NCBI GenBank assembly: GCA_003142475.1
Contig: PLMK01000008.1
Location: 120,535-184,534, forward strand
DNA length: 64,000 bases
Reading direction: 5' to 3'
Source of the DNA: Ignavibacteriota bacterium
GTDB taxonomy: Bacteria > Bacteroidota > Ignavibacteria > UBA10030
Shown here: positions 44,904-54,052 of the stretch, piece after piece
Numbering within the stretch: the first letter of the stretch is position 1
Layout of the letters: the number at the start of each line of letters is the position of its first letter
Translations under genes and position numbers: made by a program
Notes under the pieces: model-generated
Database searches by the model: none
What the model saw: only the letters and a program-made list of their open reading frames with translations
Told to the model about the DNA's origin: nothing

Positions 44904-47312
44904 ATGAATGTATCATCATTTGTGTTAGAACAATCGCTGAAACAACTTGGTGTTTCAGCAGATGCAATTCAGCAATTGCAGATCGCTGGTCAGCTGAGCG
45001 ATGTTAATGGCAATGGTTTCCCAGCAGAATTGTTCCAGCTGAGCGCACCAATGGTAACACGGGGATTGTTGAACTACGCAATTCTGCAAATGAAGCGTGA
45101 TTGGCTCTATCCGCAGTGGGTGCACAAGCAATTGGATCCTAGGAGTGATAGTTATGTTTCAAGGTCACAGAATCCATTGCTTCTTAACATTACGCACAGA
45201 AATTGGACAATGCTCGGTAGTCCAAATGGAGAGTATGAAGCCATCGTTGATCCTTGCGGGTTGATGACACCGCTTCCCCGCGAATGGTCGGTTGATGTTT
45301 GGCTCGTGACAGAACGAGGTATATTCCTGCCTTCGCTTTCCACTCCAATAAGTCAAGAATACGATACGAAGGCACCGAGAATTACAACTCGATTTGACGC
45401 TCATGGTATATCGTTTGATATTGAAGCGTTTGTTGACACGACAAACCAAGGAAGAGATGTGTTATTTCAAGCAATCCATGTCGTTAATAAAACAGATCAA
45501 ATATCAGATGCATCGATGTGCATTGCGATACGTCCATTTAGTCCGGAAGGAGTCGCACCGATTCAGCATATTGAATTCAAATATGGTCGGCAATTATACA
45601 TCGATAAATGTCTCGGACTTGTGTTTGCTGAAGAACCTCAGAAAGTGTATTGCTCTAATGCACAAAGAGGGGATACTGTGAATATTTTTCGTCGGCAATT
45701 AGAACGAGGCAATTGGAAAACTGGAATAGAACTTGATATAAAACATTCAGCATCATGTCAATATGGTTTGACAAACGCTGCGATTGTATATCCCATGAGT
45801 CTACTTCCAAATGCAAAACAATCAATTCACTTCAGCGTTGCCTTAGGAACAAAACAGGAACTTTCACGATTACAGTCAAAGTCAACCTGGCGTGTCTCCT
45901 TTGAAAAGCGAAGGGAAGGTTGTCAGGCGAGATGGGGAAAAGAAAGATCAACTGGTGCGGCGATAGTACTTGCCGATGAGCGACTTCAAAAACTCTTTGA
46001 TGCTAATGTACTTGCTCTGTTGCAGCTCCACGACGGTGCATTTATTTCTCCCGGTCCCTATCTTTATCATCACTTCTGGTTTCGAGATGCGGCGCCAATG
46101 GTACACGCATTGGATAAGTTGGGATTCCATCGTCGTGCAAGGCAAGTGATTGATGGTTTCCCAGAGCGACAGACATCGGATGGATTCTTTAGGGGACCCG
46201 ACGGTGAATGGGATTCCAATGGTGAGGTGCTCTGGCTCATCGAACAACATGCTGCATTATCGCATTCGATTTCATGGTTAAAGCATCTATTCCCGCACAT
46301 TCGACGTGGGGCCGAATGGATTATTCAAAAAAGAAAACAAAGCAACGAGACTGCAACAACACATCAAGGACTTCTTTCACCAAGTCTTAGCGCCGAGCAT
46401 TTCGGAACGGTTGACCAATATTATTGGGATTCCTTCTGGGGATTGAGAGGTATTCGCTCTGCAGCTTACCTTGCTCGTGTCCTTCATTATAAAGAAATTG
46501 CAGAACGATGGGATCGTGAAGCTGAAATGTTCTCCAAAGATATTCGACGCTCGCTGGAAATTGTTGCCAACCGTTTGGGCAGAAATTTAATTCCTGCGTC
46601 ACCATCGCGTGCGTTTGATGAAAGCGCCATTGGATTTGTTTCTGGAATTTATCCGTTAGGTATCACTGATATCTTTACATCGGCTTTTAGCACAACTTTG
46701 AATGAATTTACCGACAGATTTGTAGATGACAGAGGGTTTTTTCATCCCATTATTCATTCAGGATATAATCCGTATTTAACATTGCAGATTGCACATGCTT
46801 TCTTATTAAATAATCAGCCTCAGCGAGCGTGGCATATTGCGGAAACAATTTTCCATCAATGTCCATCGCCTTATTCATTACCTGAAGCAATTCATCCAAA
46901 AACAGGCGGCGGTTCGATGGGAGATGGTCATCATGGCTGGGCTGCTGCAGAGATTGTTTTATTTCTGCTCGACTGCTTGGTTAGAGAGAAAGATGAAACG
47001 TTGGCTCTATTCCAAGATATTCAAGAGGAAATGCTGCAGTGGGGAACGAATAGCGCTGTTCATGGAGTCGCAACATCGTTTGGAAAAGTTGGATGTACCA
47101 TAACGTATGAAACTCTTCAAAAAGCATTATGTGCTTTTACACTGGAACCTGTATCTACTCGAATACCGAAACAAGTGGAAATTACATTTCCTTTTTTACT
47201 CAAAAGAGTATTACCTGTATCGTCGAAATTGGATATCGAAGTGGAACAGTGCGAAGGGAAAACCGTAGTGCGGTTCCATTCAAGCAACGCGATGCTGCTG
47301 TTGGAACAATAA
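44904..47312 (+). CDS. (alpha/alpha)6 glycosidase-like protein
   Basis: 802 residues. The N-terminal half is beta-rich, with GEYEAIVDPCGLMTPLPREW and a pattern like the N-domain of glucoamylase- and trehalase-like enzymes. The C-terminal half is a six-hairpin barrel: YLYHHFWFRDAAPMVHALDK, DGFFRGPDGEWDSNGEVLW, YWDSFWGLRG and HGWAAAEIVLFLLDCL. The paired acidic residues resemble glycoside hydrolase family 15/63 enzymes but no exact family can be named. No signal peptide is seen, so it is probably cytoplasmic, perhaps acting on storage glucan. Its 3' end overlaps a convergent HAD gene by 33 bases. Confidence 0.65.
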   Translation: MNVSSFVLEQSLKQLGVSADAIQQLQIAGQLSDVNGNGFPAELFQLSAPMVTRGLLNYAILQMKRDWLYPQWVHKQLDPRSDSYVSRSQNPLLLNITHRNWTMLGSPNGEYEAIVDPCGLMTPLPREWSVDVWLVTERGIFLPSLSTPISQEYDTKAPRITTRFDAHGISFDIEAFVDTTNQGRDVLFQAIHVVNKTDQISDASMCIAIRPFSPEGVAPIQHIEFKYGRQLYIDKCLGLVFAEEPQKVYCSNAQRGDTVNIFRRQLERGNWKTGIELDIKHSASCQYGLTNAAIVYPMSLLPNAKQSIHFSVALGTKQELSRLQSKSTWRVSFEKRREGCQARWGKERSTGAAIVLADERLQKLFDANVLALLQLHDGAFISPGPYLYHHFWFRDAAPMVHALDKLGFHRRARQVIDGFPERQTSDGFFRGPDGEWDSNGEVLWLIEQHAALSHSISWLKHLFPHIRRGAEWIIQKRKQSNETATTHQGLLSPSLSAEHFGTVDQYYWDSFWGLRGIRSAAYLARVLHYKEIAERWDREAEMFSKDIRRSLEIVANRLGRNLIPASPSRAFDESAIGFVSGIYPLGITDIFTSAFSTTLNEFTDRFVDDRGFFHPIIHSGYNPYLTLQIAHAFLLNNQPQRAWHIAETIFHQCPSPYSLPEAIHPKTGGGSMGDGHHGWAAAEIVLFLLDCLVREKDETLALFQDIQEEMLQWGTNSAVHGVATSFGKVGCTITYETLQKALCAFTLEPVSTRIPKQVEITFPFLLKRVLPVSSKLDIEVEQCEGKTVVRFHSSNAMLLLEQ

Positions 47313-48137
47313 CAATGTATCATTCGGAACTTGGTGAATATGGATCGTGAGTGATAATTCTTCTTTAGCTTTTAAATAGAGTTCTTCATTTTCGCCGACG
47401 ACAATTGCAATTCCATCCGGATCACATATTTCAAGAATAGGAAAATCCAGCATGCTGTCTGTTGCCACAATCATCGGCATACGGTCACCGGTCATAAGAC
47501 GATACTGCGCAACTTTCCCGGTTCCTATAGGGATCGGTTCAAGCACTTTGCTTGTGAGCTTCCTGCCCATCAACATTGGTTTGATCCCTGCGATATTGCT
47601 GATGGGAACATCGAACAATACCGAACCGGCTATTTTCGCTGAGATATCGTTGCTGGCAGAGACAATAAAAATAGAATAGTGCCAGTCGCGTAGCAATCGG
47701 ACAACTTCCATCATGAGCAAATTAGGTTTAGGAATACGAATAGGTTCTCCTTCGCAGTATAGATAATCCTGGTTTGACTGAAGAAGATGCTTGGAAACCC
47801 GAATAATGTATTCCATAGAAATCCCTTCTAGTGCCCGCACAACTTCAACATAGGCGAAGCCAGGGTTTTCTTTGCACATAGATCGATATTCCTTCCACGA
47901 TAACGGAAGTGGAAGTCCATCAATCAGAAGCTGAGCATAGACAGCATCACCGATATCTCCAACGAGCAAAGTATTATCTAGATCGTACAAAGCAATTCTA
48001 TTTTTTCCGCCGAGATGAGATTCACCAAATCTCTGTTCCTGCTCCAATAAATTTTGAATGAGCTCAGATTGATAAATAAAACTGAAGATGTCCGTTAGTG
48101 CTTTGGGTGAATGCTGCAATGAGTCGATTAGATTCAT
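47280..48137 (-). CDS. HAD-superfamily phosphatase
   Basis: 285 residues. IALYDLDNTLLVGD is the HAD nucleophile motif (DxDxT), IFIVSASND is motif II and ATDSMLDFPIL motif IV, an arrangement like phosphoserine phosphatase-type HADs with a helical cap. Probably a phosphomonoesterase. It is the last gene of a tight operon with a metallophosphoesterase (4 bases away) and a glycosyltransferase. It overlaps the tail of a convergent gene. Confidence 0.75.
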   Translation of the reverse strand: MNLIDSLQHSPKALTDIFSFIYQSELIQNLLEQEQRFGESHLGGKNRIALYDLDNTLLVGDIGDAVYAQLLIDGLPLPLSWKEYRSMCKENPGFAYVEVVRALEGISMEYIIRVSKHLLQSNQDYLYCEGEPIRIPKPNLLMMEVVRLLRDWHYSIFIVSASNDISAKIAGSVLFDVPISNIAGIKPMLMGRKLTSKVLEPIPIGTGKVAQYRLMTGDRMPMIVATDSMLDFPILEICDPDGIAIVVGENEELYLKAKEELSLTIHIHQVPNDTLLLFQQQHRVA

Positions 48138-48141
48138 AATA

Positions 48142-49107
48142 TTATTCCATAGGTTTCATAGCGAAGACCGGTATTCGCAATGGCTGATGGTTGCGATGTA
48201 AGGCCTGCGTTACAGTTGAGATTTGATAGGGGATGGGGAGTTGGCGAATTTTCACATTGCAATAACCATCTAAGTATGTCAATACATTATATTTCAAGAA
48301 TCGAACCGGGTCATCGCAGACTGCACCAGCTCCATTAGCAAAAAGGATTCCACTACGGTTGTATATTTCGTTTCGATGAATATGTCCGTGTAAAACGTAT
48401 CGCACATTAAGTGATTGAAAGAGTCGAACAATTTTCTTTCTTTTTTTCATCCGCATTGTGTTTGATTCAATTTTTGTCCAGAGTTTGCCTCCGTCATAAT
48501 CCGATTGAAGGAGATCGTTAAAGTGATGGTGGACAACAATAATATTGGTACGATCAGCTAAAATGCCAAGTGAGGTTAACTTTTCTAAAGCATCAATTTG
48601 CTGATCGTCCAACATTCCATTCGTGCCTAATGGATTTTGTCTAAAAGACCATGGAGGAATTGAATTCAAACCAATGATATTGAATGGCCCTACTATTTTG
48701 ATAAAAGGAAAGAGGCTTGTTTCATTCAATCTTGTAACCCCTTGGAAAGTTTCTGCAAATGCATTCTGGAACAATTCTGTATGCCGTGTATAGTCGATAC
48801 TCCGGATATGTTGCGGAAAGCTGAAAACATCGATTGCCCGATGTGGTCCGCCGAAGATATCATGATTCCCAGGTACAATAGTCAATTTGCTGCTCTCCAG
48901 CAATTGATGATTCGAAAGTATTTCCCGAGCAAGATAGTAATCATCTTCATCCGCCGTGCTGACAATATCACCGGAGATGATGATATGATCTGCACCTTCG
49001 TTCAGCATAGAGCGCAGGAGCATTTTGAATGATTTGATATGCTCACGATAATGCTGCCGACTTAAGTGCGGATCTGAAATATGTGCTATTTGAAATATAT
49101 TTTTCAT
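48142..49107 (-). CDS. Calcineurin-like metallophosphoesterase
   Basis: 321 residues with all five metal motifs: ISDPHLS, SGDIVS, PGNHD, VVHHHF and LHGHIHRN. These bind a di-metal centre that cleaves phosphodiesters or phosphomonoesters. Substrates in this family range from cAMP to phospholipids. Being next to a family 4 glycosyltransferase recalls the PlcP-Agt pairs that replace phospholipids with glycolipids during phosphate starvation, which is an inference from context. Confidence 0.85.
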   Translation of the reverse strand: MKNIFQIAHISDPHLSRQHYREHIKSFKMLLRSMLNEGADHIIISGDIVSTADEDDYYLAREILSNHQLLESSKLTIVPGNHDIFGGPHRAIDVFSFPQHIRSIDYTRHTELFQNAFAETFQGVTRLNETSLFPFIKIVGPFNIIGLNSIPPWSFRQNPLGTNGMLDDQQIDALEKLTSLGILADRTNIIVVHHHFNDLLQSDYDGGKLWTKIESNTMRMKKRKKIVRLFQSLNVRYVLHGHIHRNEIYNRSGILFANGAGAVCDDPVRFLKYNVLTYLDGYCNVKIRQLPIPYQISTVTQALHRNHQPLRIPVFAMKPME

Positions 49108-49115
49108 TAGAATAT

Positions 49116-50264
49116 TTATGCTGCCTTGTTTAATAAACGGCGTTGTTTTATTTTCTGTATGACATCTTCATATGTAATAAAAAGGCGGTTCAGAATTGAT
49201 TCCCATCGGTATTCCTGAGCACGGCGATGAGCTTGTTCGCCCATCGTCTGGATATAATTCGGGTGATCGAGCAGCCATTCCACTTTTTGTGCAAGGTCTG
49301 CACCCTTCAGTGGTTTAGCAAAGAGTCCAGAAGTCCCCTCTTCGATGATCTCAATCGCGCCCCCCATTTTTGCTGCGACTGAGGTCAATCCGGAAGCCAT
49401 CGCTTCTAATATAACCAATCCGAAGGTCTCCGTTGTTGAGGGGAAGACAAAGATGTCGGCAGAGGCGAAACTTTCTGCAAGTGTGACACCTGTCTGGTAT
49501 CCTAGAAAGTGCGCGCCCGGCATCATCTGCTCAAATTCGGTCCGAGCGTTACCTTCCCCCACGATCACCATTTCAAAATCATTTCGCTTTGTTTTTAATT
49601 GTTGATATGTATTTGCTAAGATACGCAAGTCTTTTTCCCATACTAACCTGCTTACAAATAATATGATGGGTTTAGAACCGCCGCTAAATTGTGATCGCCA
49701 TGCGTTGTTCCGACGCTCTGGTGTAAAGAGCCCTGTGTCGACACCATTGGGAAGATATTGCAAACGCTGAATATTATTTTCTGTCAATTCATTGAGAATA
49801 GGCCTTGTAGGGACGAGAGTTCGGTCTACATTGTTATACAGATTTCGGGTTATTCGCCACACAAGGTCTTCAAGTTTTGTCAAACTATAATAGCGTGGAT
49901 ATGCCGGGAAATGTGTATGGTATGTAGCAACCACGGGCACGCCAAAATGTTTTGCATATTTTACAGCGCCGAACCCAAGAGTGCATGGACTATTGATATG
50001 AATGATGTCCGGTCGGAATTCATTTAGTATTCTGGCGAAGGATTGATATCCGGGCATAGCCATTCTGTATGCTTTTTGGAGCGGGATAACAACTGAGGGG
50101 ACCTTGTACATTGGAATGAGTTGCTCCGATGGCTCCGGCAAAATAGAAGTAATAGCGATTGCGTCATGTCCACGCTCGAGCGCCCCGTCGATCATTTTAT
50201 AAACGACACGCGATACACCATCCTGTCCGACTTTTAAGTTTGCATTGAAATACGCTATCCGCAT
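49116..50264 (-). CDS. Glycosyltransferase family 4
   Basis: 382 residues, GT-B fold. The N-terminal part has GQDGVSRVVYKMIDGALERG and HINSPCTLGFGAV; the donor domain has LFVSRLVWEKDL, VGEGNARTEF and the EX7E motif in TETFGLVILEAMASG. It resembles mannosyl- or glucosyltransferases that act on lipid acceptors. The start follows AGAGAGGAG. First major gene of the operon with the metallophosphoesterase and HAD genes. Confidence 0.88.
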   Translation of the reverse strand: MRIAYFNANLKVGQDGVSRVVYKMIDGALERGHDAIAITSILPEPSEQLIPMYKVPSVVIPLQKAYRMAMPGYQSFARILNEFRPDIIHINSPCTLGFGAVKYAKHFGVPVVATYHTHFPAYPRYYSLTKLEDLVWRITRNLYNNVDRTLVPTRPILNELTENNIQRLQYLPNGVDTGLFTPERRNNAWRSQFSGGSKPIILFVSRLVWEKDLRILANTYQQLKTKRNDFEMVIVGEGNARTEFEQMMPGAHFLGYQTGVTLAESFASADIFVFPSTTETFGLVILEAMASGLTSVAAKMGGAIEIIEEGTSGLFAKPLKGADLAQKVEWLLDHPNYIQTMGEQAHRRAQEYRWESILNRLFITYEDVIQKIKQRRLLNKAA

Positions 50265-50325
50265 AAATACTCCTCTCTTGTTATATGCAATATAAGAGAA
50301 GCGTATTACTGGAAAATGATGGAGT

Positions 50326-50342
50326 AGTTATTGATTTGTTAA
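50326..50342 (-). promoter_or_regulatory. Weak PHO-like half site before the glycosyltransferase
   Basis: On the minus strand TTAACA (50337-50342) and ATAACT (50326-50331) are 11 bp apart, as in the mgsA and pstS1 boxes. The next two 11-bp positions do not match. It lies 62 bases from the start at 50264. Two units could occur by chance. Confidence 0.3.
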
Positions 50343-50374
50343 GCTTTTCGAATGCTGAAATTTGCGGGAAAGCG

Positions 50375-50560
50375 TCAGAAGAAAAGAAGAAAGGCGTATC
50401 GAAGAAGAAAGAGAACGCCGGTTATTCCTATCATCCAAAGGAAAAACTCTCTTCCGTTTATCGGTTGAGTATTCTCATTCTTGTCTTGCTCTGGCAGATT
50501 CTTTTCTACTATTCCAAAGATTTGCGATGAAGGATCGAACTTTTTTCCTGTATTTGCCAT
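50375..50560 (-). CDS. 61-residue single-span membrane protein
   Basis: 61 residues: a polar N-terminal half and one C-terminal membrane helix (FFLWMIGITGVLFLLRYAF). The ATG at 50560 has AAAGGG about 10 bases upstream. It precedes the glycosyltransferase gene in the same direction by 110 bases. No family is recognised. Coding status rests on the helix and context, so confidence is moderate. Confidence 0.5.
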   Translation of the reverse strand: MANTGKKFDPSSQIFGIVEKNLPEQDKNENTQPINGREFFLWMIGITGVLFLLRYAFLLFF

Positions 50561-50615
50561 ACAGCCGTACCCTTTATTGAATCACTACAATAATAACAAG
50601 AAGCGGAGAGAAAGG

Positions 50616-50643
50616 TGTTACGGAATTGTTAAGTTTTTATTAA
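50616..50643 (-). promoter_or_regulatory. Three-unit PHO-box-like repeat
   Basis: On the minus strand TTAATA, TTAACA and GTAACA are spaced exactly 11 bp (plus-strand starts at 50638, 50627 and 50616). The orientation points toward the small membrane gene and the glycosyltransferase operon, 56 bases from the former. No TAnnTTTG adjoins it, unlike the two strong boxes. It is also 82 bases from the divergent PhoB-like gene and could serve that. Confidence 0.4.
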
Positions 50644-50669
50644 AAGAATCGAATCTTTTTTTCGAATCC

Positions 50670-50700
50670 TTGAAAGAGAATAGTTCCTCCTCTATATTGC
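50670..50700 (+). promoter_or_regulatory. Possible promoter of the PhoB-like regulator
   Basis: TTG at 50670-50672 and TATATTGC at 50693-50700 are 20 bases apart, the spacing of Bacteroidota -33/-7 elements. The -7 box has two mismatches to TAnnTTTG. It lies 25 bases before the ATG. Confidence 0.35.
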
Positions 50701-50724
50701 ATAGGAATCATTTACTGAGAACTA

Positions 50725-51411
50725 ATGAAAAAAAACATTCTTGTCGTCGACGACGAAAAAGACATTGTTGATTTGCTTTCCTATAATCTCTCCAAAGAAG
50801 GATTTGTAGTTATTACGGCCCGCAATGGCAAAGAAGCGCTTGAAAAGGTAAAGCAAAAACCAGATTTGATAATTCTCGATTTGATGATGCCGGGGATGAG
50901 CGGTCTGCAAGTCATTCAGGAAGTGAAAAAGGATAAAGCTGCATCCTCGATTCCAATACTTATTCTGACCGCTAAAGGTACAGAGACCGATGAGATTGTT
51001 GGATTGGAAGTTGGGGCAGACGATTACATTATAAAACCGGTGAAGATCGGGAAAATTGTTGCGCGCGTGCATGCGACTTTGCGTAGACAGGAGAATGTGA
51101 TTCAGAAATCATTGCCGCACATGGATGTTATTCAGATTAAAGATTTAGAGATTAATGTCTCCAGCTATACCGCTTCCATCGGTAAAAAAAAGCTTGTATT
51201 GCCGCGAAAGGAATTTGAGACTCTTGTGTATCTGATCCGGAACAAAGGGCGTGTTCTGTCACGCGAGTCTATCCTCAATGCGGTGTGGGGAGAGAATGTC
51301 CACGTTGTGGATCGAACGGTCGATGTGCATATCAGAAAGATCCGTGAAAAGCTCGATAGTTATGCTGATTTGATCGAAACCGTCCCTGGTGTTGGATATC
51401 GTTTTAAATGA
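50725..51411 (+). CDS. PhoB-like response regulator (orphan)
   Basis: 228 residues of the OmpR/PhoB family. The receiver is intact: VVDDEKD acid pocket, LIILDLMMPGM phosphoacceptor, LTAKG and KPVKIGKI. The winged helix has PRKEFETLVYLIRNKGRVLS and RTVDVHIRKIREKL, ending TVPGVGYRFK. It has no kinase gene beside it. It is highly similar throughout to the regulator at 61882, which does have a PhoR partner, so the pair arose by duplication. Confidence 0.92.
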   Translation: MKKNILVVDDEKDIVDLLSYNLSKEGFVVITARNGKEALEKVKQKPDLIILDLMMPGMSGLQVIQEVKKDKAASSIPILILTAKGTETDEIVGLEVGADDYIIKPVKIGKIVARVHATLRRQENVIQKSLPHMDVIQIKDLEINVSSYTASIGKKKLVLPRKEFETLVYLIRNKGRVLSRESILNAVWGENVHVVDRTVDVHIRKIREKLDSYADLIETVPGVGYRFK

Positions 51412-51681
51412 TGAGTGATGAAAGGGATTTACACGGTGACCAGACCCTTTAAATTGAGACTCTTGCATTCTCCAGATAAAACCGATACATTTCTCGCAAG
51501 AACGTACAACCCCATAGTCTCCATCGCTGTTTGTTTGGGCTGACGCAGTGAACAGGAGTGTTTTTTTGAGACAAAATAAAAAATCTTCACGAGTTTCTCT
51601 TTCATACATAGTAGGCATGATTGGTAGACTAAGTCTATCTAATCAGTAGTTGGGCAGCCCCAACATAATTTAGCAATACTG

Positions 51682-52365
51682 TTATTCTATATTTTTAGCT
51701 TGTTTATACTCGTTCAACTTTTCGACGAGAAGATATACAGTAGTACATGGATTGGATCTAGAAGGAGGTATGGCTCTATTAGTGAAGTTGTTGGACAATG
51801 TCTTTGCCCATGCGATAGCTTGCGTTTGATTTCCTATTCTAGAAAGAGTCAGATACATATCTTCCGAATTTTTCAGATATGGCCTATCGAGTAGAATTGA
51901 TAATCTACCTTTATATTCATCTCGACTCATTTCAGTATTTCTATACTCAAAGTGCAGAATAAACCATAACTCGAATGCTTCGTTAGACCAAGCACATTTG
52001 ATTTCCGCAGCTTGTGCTTTATGGATAGCGTTGTCGAAATCGTCTGCTTGAAAGCTATCTCTATCAAATACTACCCATACATGATCAAAAGAGTAGTCGC
52101 CTATTGCATGCTCATCTCTCACACTAATAGCTGTATCAACAAGAATAAGGGTATTCATCCCCTCGCCAAGTATAACGACATCAATAATATGAGGAGGTAA
52201 TTCCCTAATAAAAGCTTTAAAATAGTTTGGTTCAGTTTTTTCTCCCTCGCATACTATCAAAAAACGTTCTCGTTCTAATCGAGCTTCTACTATTCGAGTT
52301 CTACATTGTGATCTTCGTAAGAACCATTCCTTTTCCTGATCTGTAAACTTTACAGGTTGTCCCAT
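51682..52365 (-). CDS. RloB-family TOPRIM-like protein
   Basis: 227 residues. FLIVCEGEKTEPNYFKAF is the hallmark of RloB, and HVWVVFDRDSF supplies the DxD of a TOPRIM-like metal site, suggesting a nuclease. SNEAFELWFILHF is a third conserved block. It starts 3 bases after the AAA15 ATPase gene, behind AAAGGGGTGA. RloA/RloB-like and AbiL-type pairs of this composition are tied to restriction or abortive-infection loci. Antiphage function is inferred from that precedent. Confidence 0.82.
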   Translation of the reverse strand: MGQPVKFTDQEKEWFLRRSQCRTRIVEARLERERFLIVCEGEKTEPNYFKAFIRELPPHIIDVVILGEGMNTLILVDTAISVRDEHAIGDYSFDHVWVVFDRDSFQADDFDNAIHKAQAAEIKCAWSNEAFELWFILHFEYRNTEMSRDEYKGRLSILLDRPYLKNSEDMYLTLSRIGNQTQAIAWAKTLSNNFTNRAIPPSRSNPCTTVYLLVEKLNEYKQAKNIE

Positions 52366-52368
52366 TGC

Positions 52369-53643
52369 TCACCCCTTTACCAGCATGTCCAAGTCACCTA
52401 GAAAAGGCACAGCTCCATATCTACCTCGGATATAGTTCTTTTCAATGTCGGCATCATTGCGCACTTTTTTGCCATCGGACAATTTGAATTCAGCCAGTGA
52501 ATATAAATCAGTTGCTGACTCATGATTCTTTTCAACAAACCAAATCTGATCACGACGTAAATTTGCATATTGCAGTAGATTCGTATCATGTGTTGCAAAA
52601 ATTAATTGTGCGTTTTTTGGATTTGCTCTAGATGAGTTAAATAAGTTCACAATAGCCTTTGTGAGCAATGGATGGAGTTTCGCATCTAGTTCATCTATAC
52701 ACACAATATAACCATTTTCAAAGCAATCCAAGATTGGTCCAGCAATGTGGAATAGTTTTTTTGTTCCTTCGGATTCCTCGGAAGAAAAATCTAGATTGAC
52801 AACACCTTTCTTCACGCCATCCTCAAATTTGCCATGGATAGACGATATTTTAATTTGTTTCGCAATTGATCTCTTCTGTTTTGTAGTGATATCTTGTTGT
52901 TCGGTTTTGACAAGCTCTTCATTTGGTAACTCACTTGGAATAAGGTCTTCTATTCCAACGTCTGCTCCTCTAATCAGATTTAGCAATTGCTGCCGACTTT
53001 CATCTTTCTGTAAAAGCGCAGTTGTAAATTTTTCGTAGTACTGGTCACGTAATCCGTGCAGTGTTCTAAATCCTAAAAACCATTTAATAATCTTTACCGC
53101 AATTTCTCCATTGAATTGGGCTACAACAGAAAGAAATAGTGCATTGTTTCTAGTTTTTTCCTCTAATCCATTGCCTTCTTTGAAATCTTCAGTGATCTCA
53201 ATCCTATCTCCATACCGTAAAAATAGTGGTTTCTCCTTTTGTTTCTCAGCAAAGAAAAGCCACTCTTTTTGGACAGCTTTCCTATCTGCTTCAAAACCGT
53301 ATCTGTAACGAAGATCATCTATTAAAAAACAAAATTCAAAGTGACTCGGTGCGTTCTCTGTTGCCACATCGAATTTAAAAGGAGTCACTCGGATTTCGTC
53401 ACCGATTTGTGTTTCTGTAGCTGAAGTGAGAACGAAAATTCGTCCGAATCCCATTGCTCGAATAAGATTAGACTTCCCTCCCGCATTTGCCCCGTAAATA
53501 GCTGCACTTTTTAGAAGATGAAACTGCCCTGCTTGGAAAGTATTATCGTCAAGGAATTCCTTTATTGGATTTGCCGCGATCATGCTTAACCGAACAGGAT
53601 TTTTAAATGACAAATAATTGCCCACCTCGAACTCGATAAGCAT
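52369..53643 (-). CDS. AAA15-family (RloA-like) ATPase
   Basis: 424 residues of the ABC/SMC-like AAA15 type. YGANAGGKSNLIRAM is Walker A, YIVCIDELDAKLHPLL the Walker B and D-loop, and LIFATHDTNLL the switch histidine. A helical insert separates the halves. It pairs with the RloB gene just downstream, probably as sensor/ATPase to effector nuclease. The locus adjoins an attC-like array and runs opposite to its cassettes. Confidence 0.85.
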   Translation of the reverse strand: MLIEFEVGNYLSFKNPVRLSMIAANPIKEFLDDNTFQAGQFHLLKSAAIYGANAGGKSNLIRAMGFGRIFVLTSATETQIGDEIRVTPFKFDVATENAPSHFEFCFLIDDLRYRYGFEADRKAVQKEWLFFAEKQKEKPLFLRYGDRIEITEDFKEGNGLEEKTRNNALFLSVVAQFNGEIAVKIIKWFLGFRTLHGLRDQYYEKFTTALLQKDESRQQLLNLIRGADVGIEDLIPSELPNEELVKTEQQDITTKQKRSIAKQIKISSIHGKFEDGVKKGVVNLDFSSEESEGTKKLFHIAGPILDCFENGYIVCIDELDAKLHPLLTKAIVNLFNSSRANPKNAQLIFATHDTNLLQYANLRRDQIWFVEKNHESATDLYSLAEFKLSDGKKVRNDADIEKNYIRGRYGAVPFLGDLDMLVKG

Positions 53644-53845
53644 CTTAATATTCCTTTTGTTAATAGTTCACAAATTTTAACAAATATTGGCATCTCTTTG
53701 GTAAAAGTCAAGCTATTTTTGTGATTTGGCCACAATATTCTTGAATATGTTTTAAAGCTTTAATTTTAGCAATATTTCCACATATTTTTTATAGTTTGTC
53801 GGTCACAATAGTATTAAATTCTGTTTAAATATTTTTAATGGGGTT

Positions 53846-54041
53846 GCATAACCAGGCGCTCAAGCTGACGGAATGAGCTCACTGCAAAAGTCATGGCTTG
53901 TGGTGGGTTGACGTTTTTATTATTACCTTTTCAGTATCTCGTTGGTTGGGAGTAAATTAATTTGGTTATCAGCATGAACTCGTCTCGTTTTCAACATTTT
54001 GAAAATTATCGTTGCGGCAGCTTAGCCGCCAACCGTTAGGC
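53846..54041 (+). repeat. attC-like site A
   Basis: Begins GCATAAC and ends GTTAGGC, the R'' and R' type boxes. CCAGGCGCTCAAGC near the 5' end is largely complementary to GCTTAGCCGCC near the 3' end, with bulges as in attC hairpins. A 62-base segment (53965-54026) is repeated with three mismatches in site B. At 196 bases it is longer than most attC sites. Confidence 0.6.
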
Positions 54042-54052
54042 GGCTGAATATC

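Noticed and set aside
51649..51664. GTTGGGC as the R' box of another attC site
   Set aside because: It is one arm of a 6-bp palindrome (GTTGGG/CCCAAC) with no R'' partner or inner arms; more likely a small hairpin.
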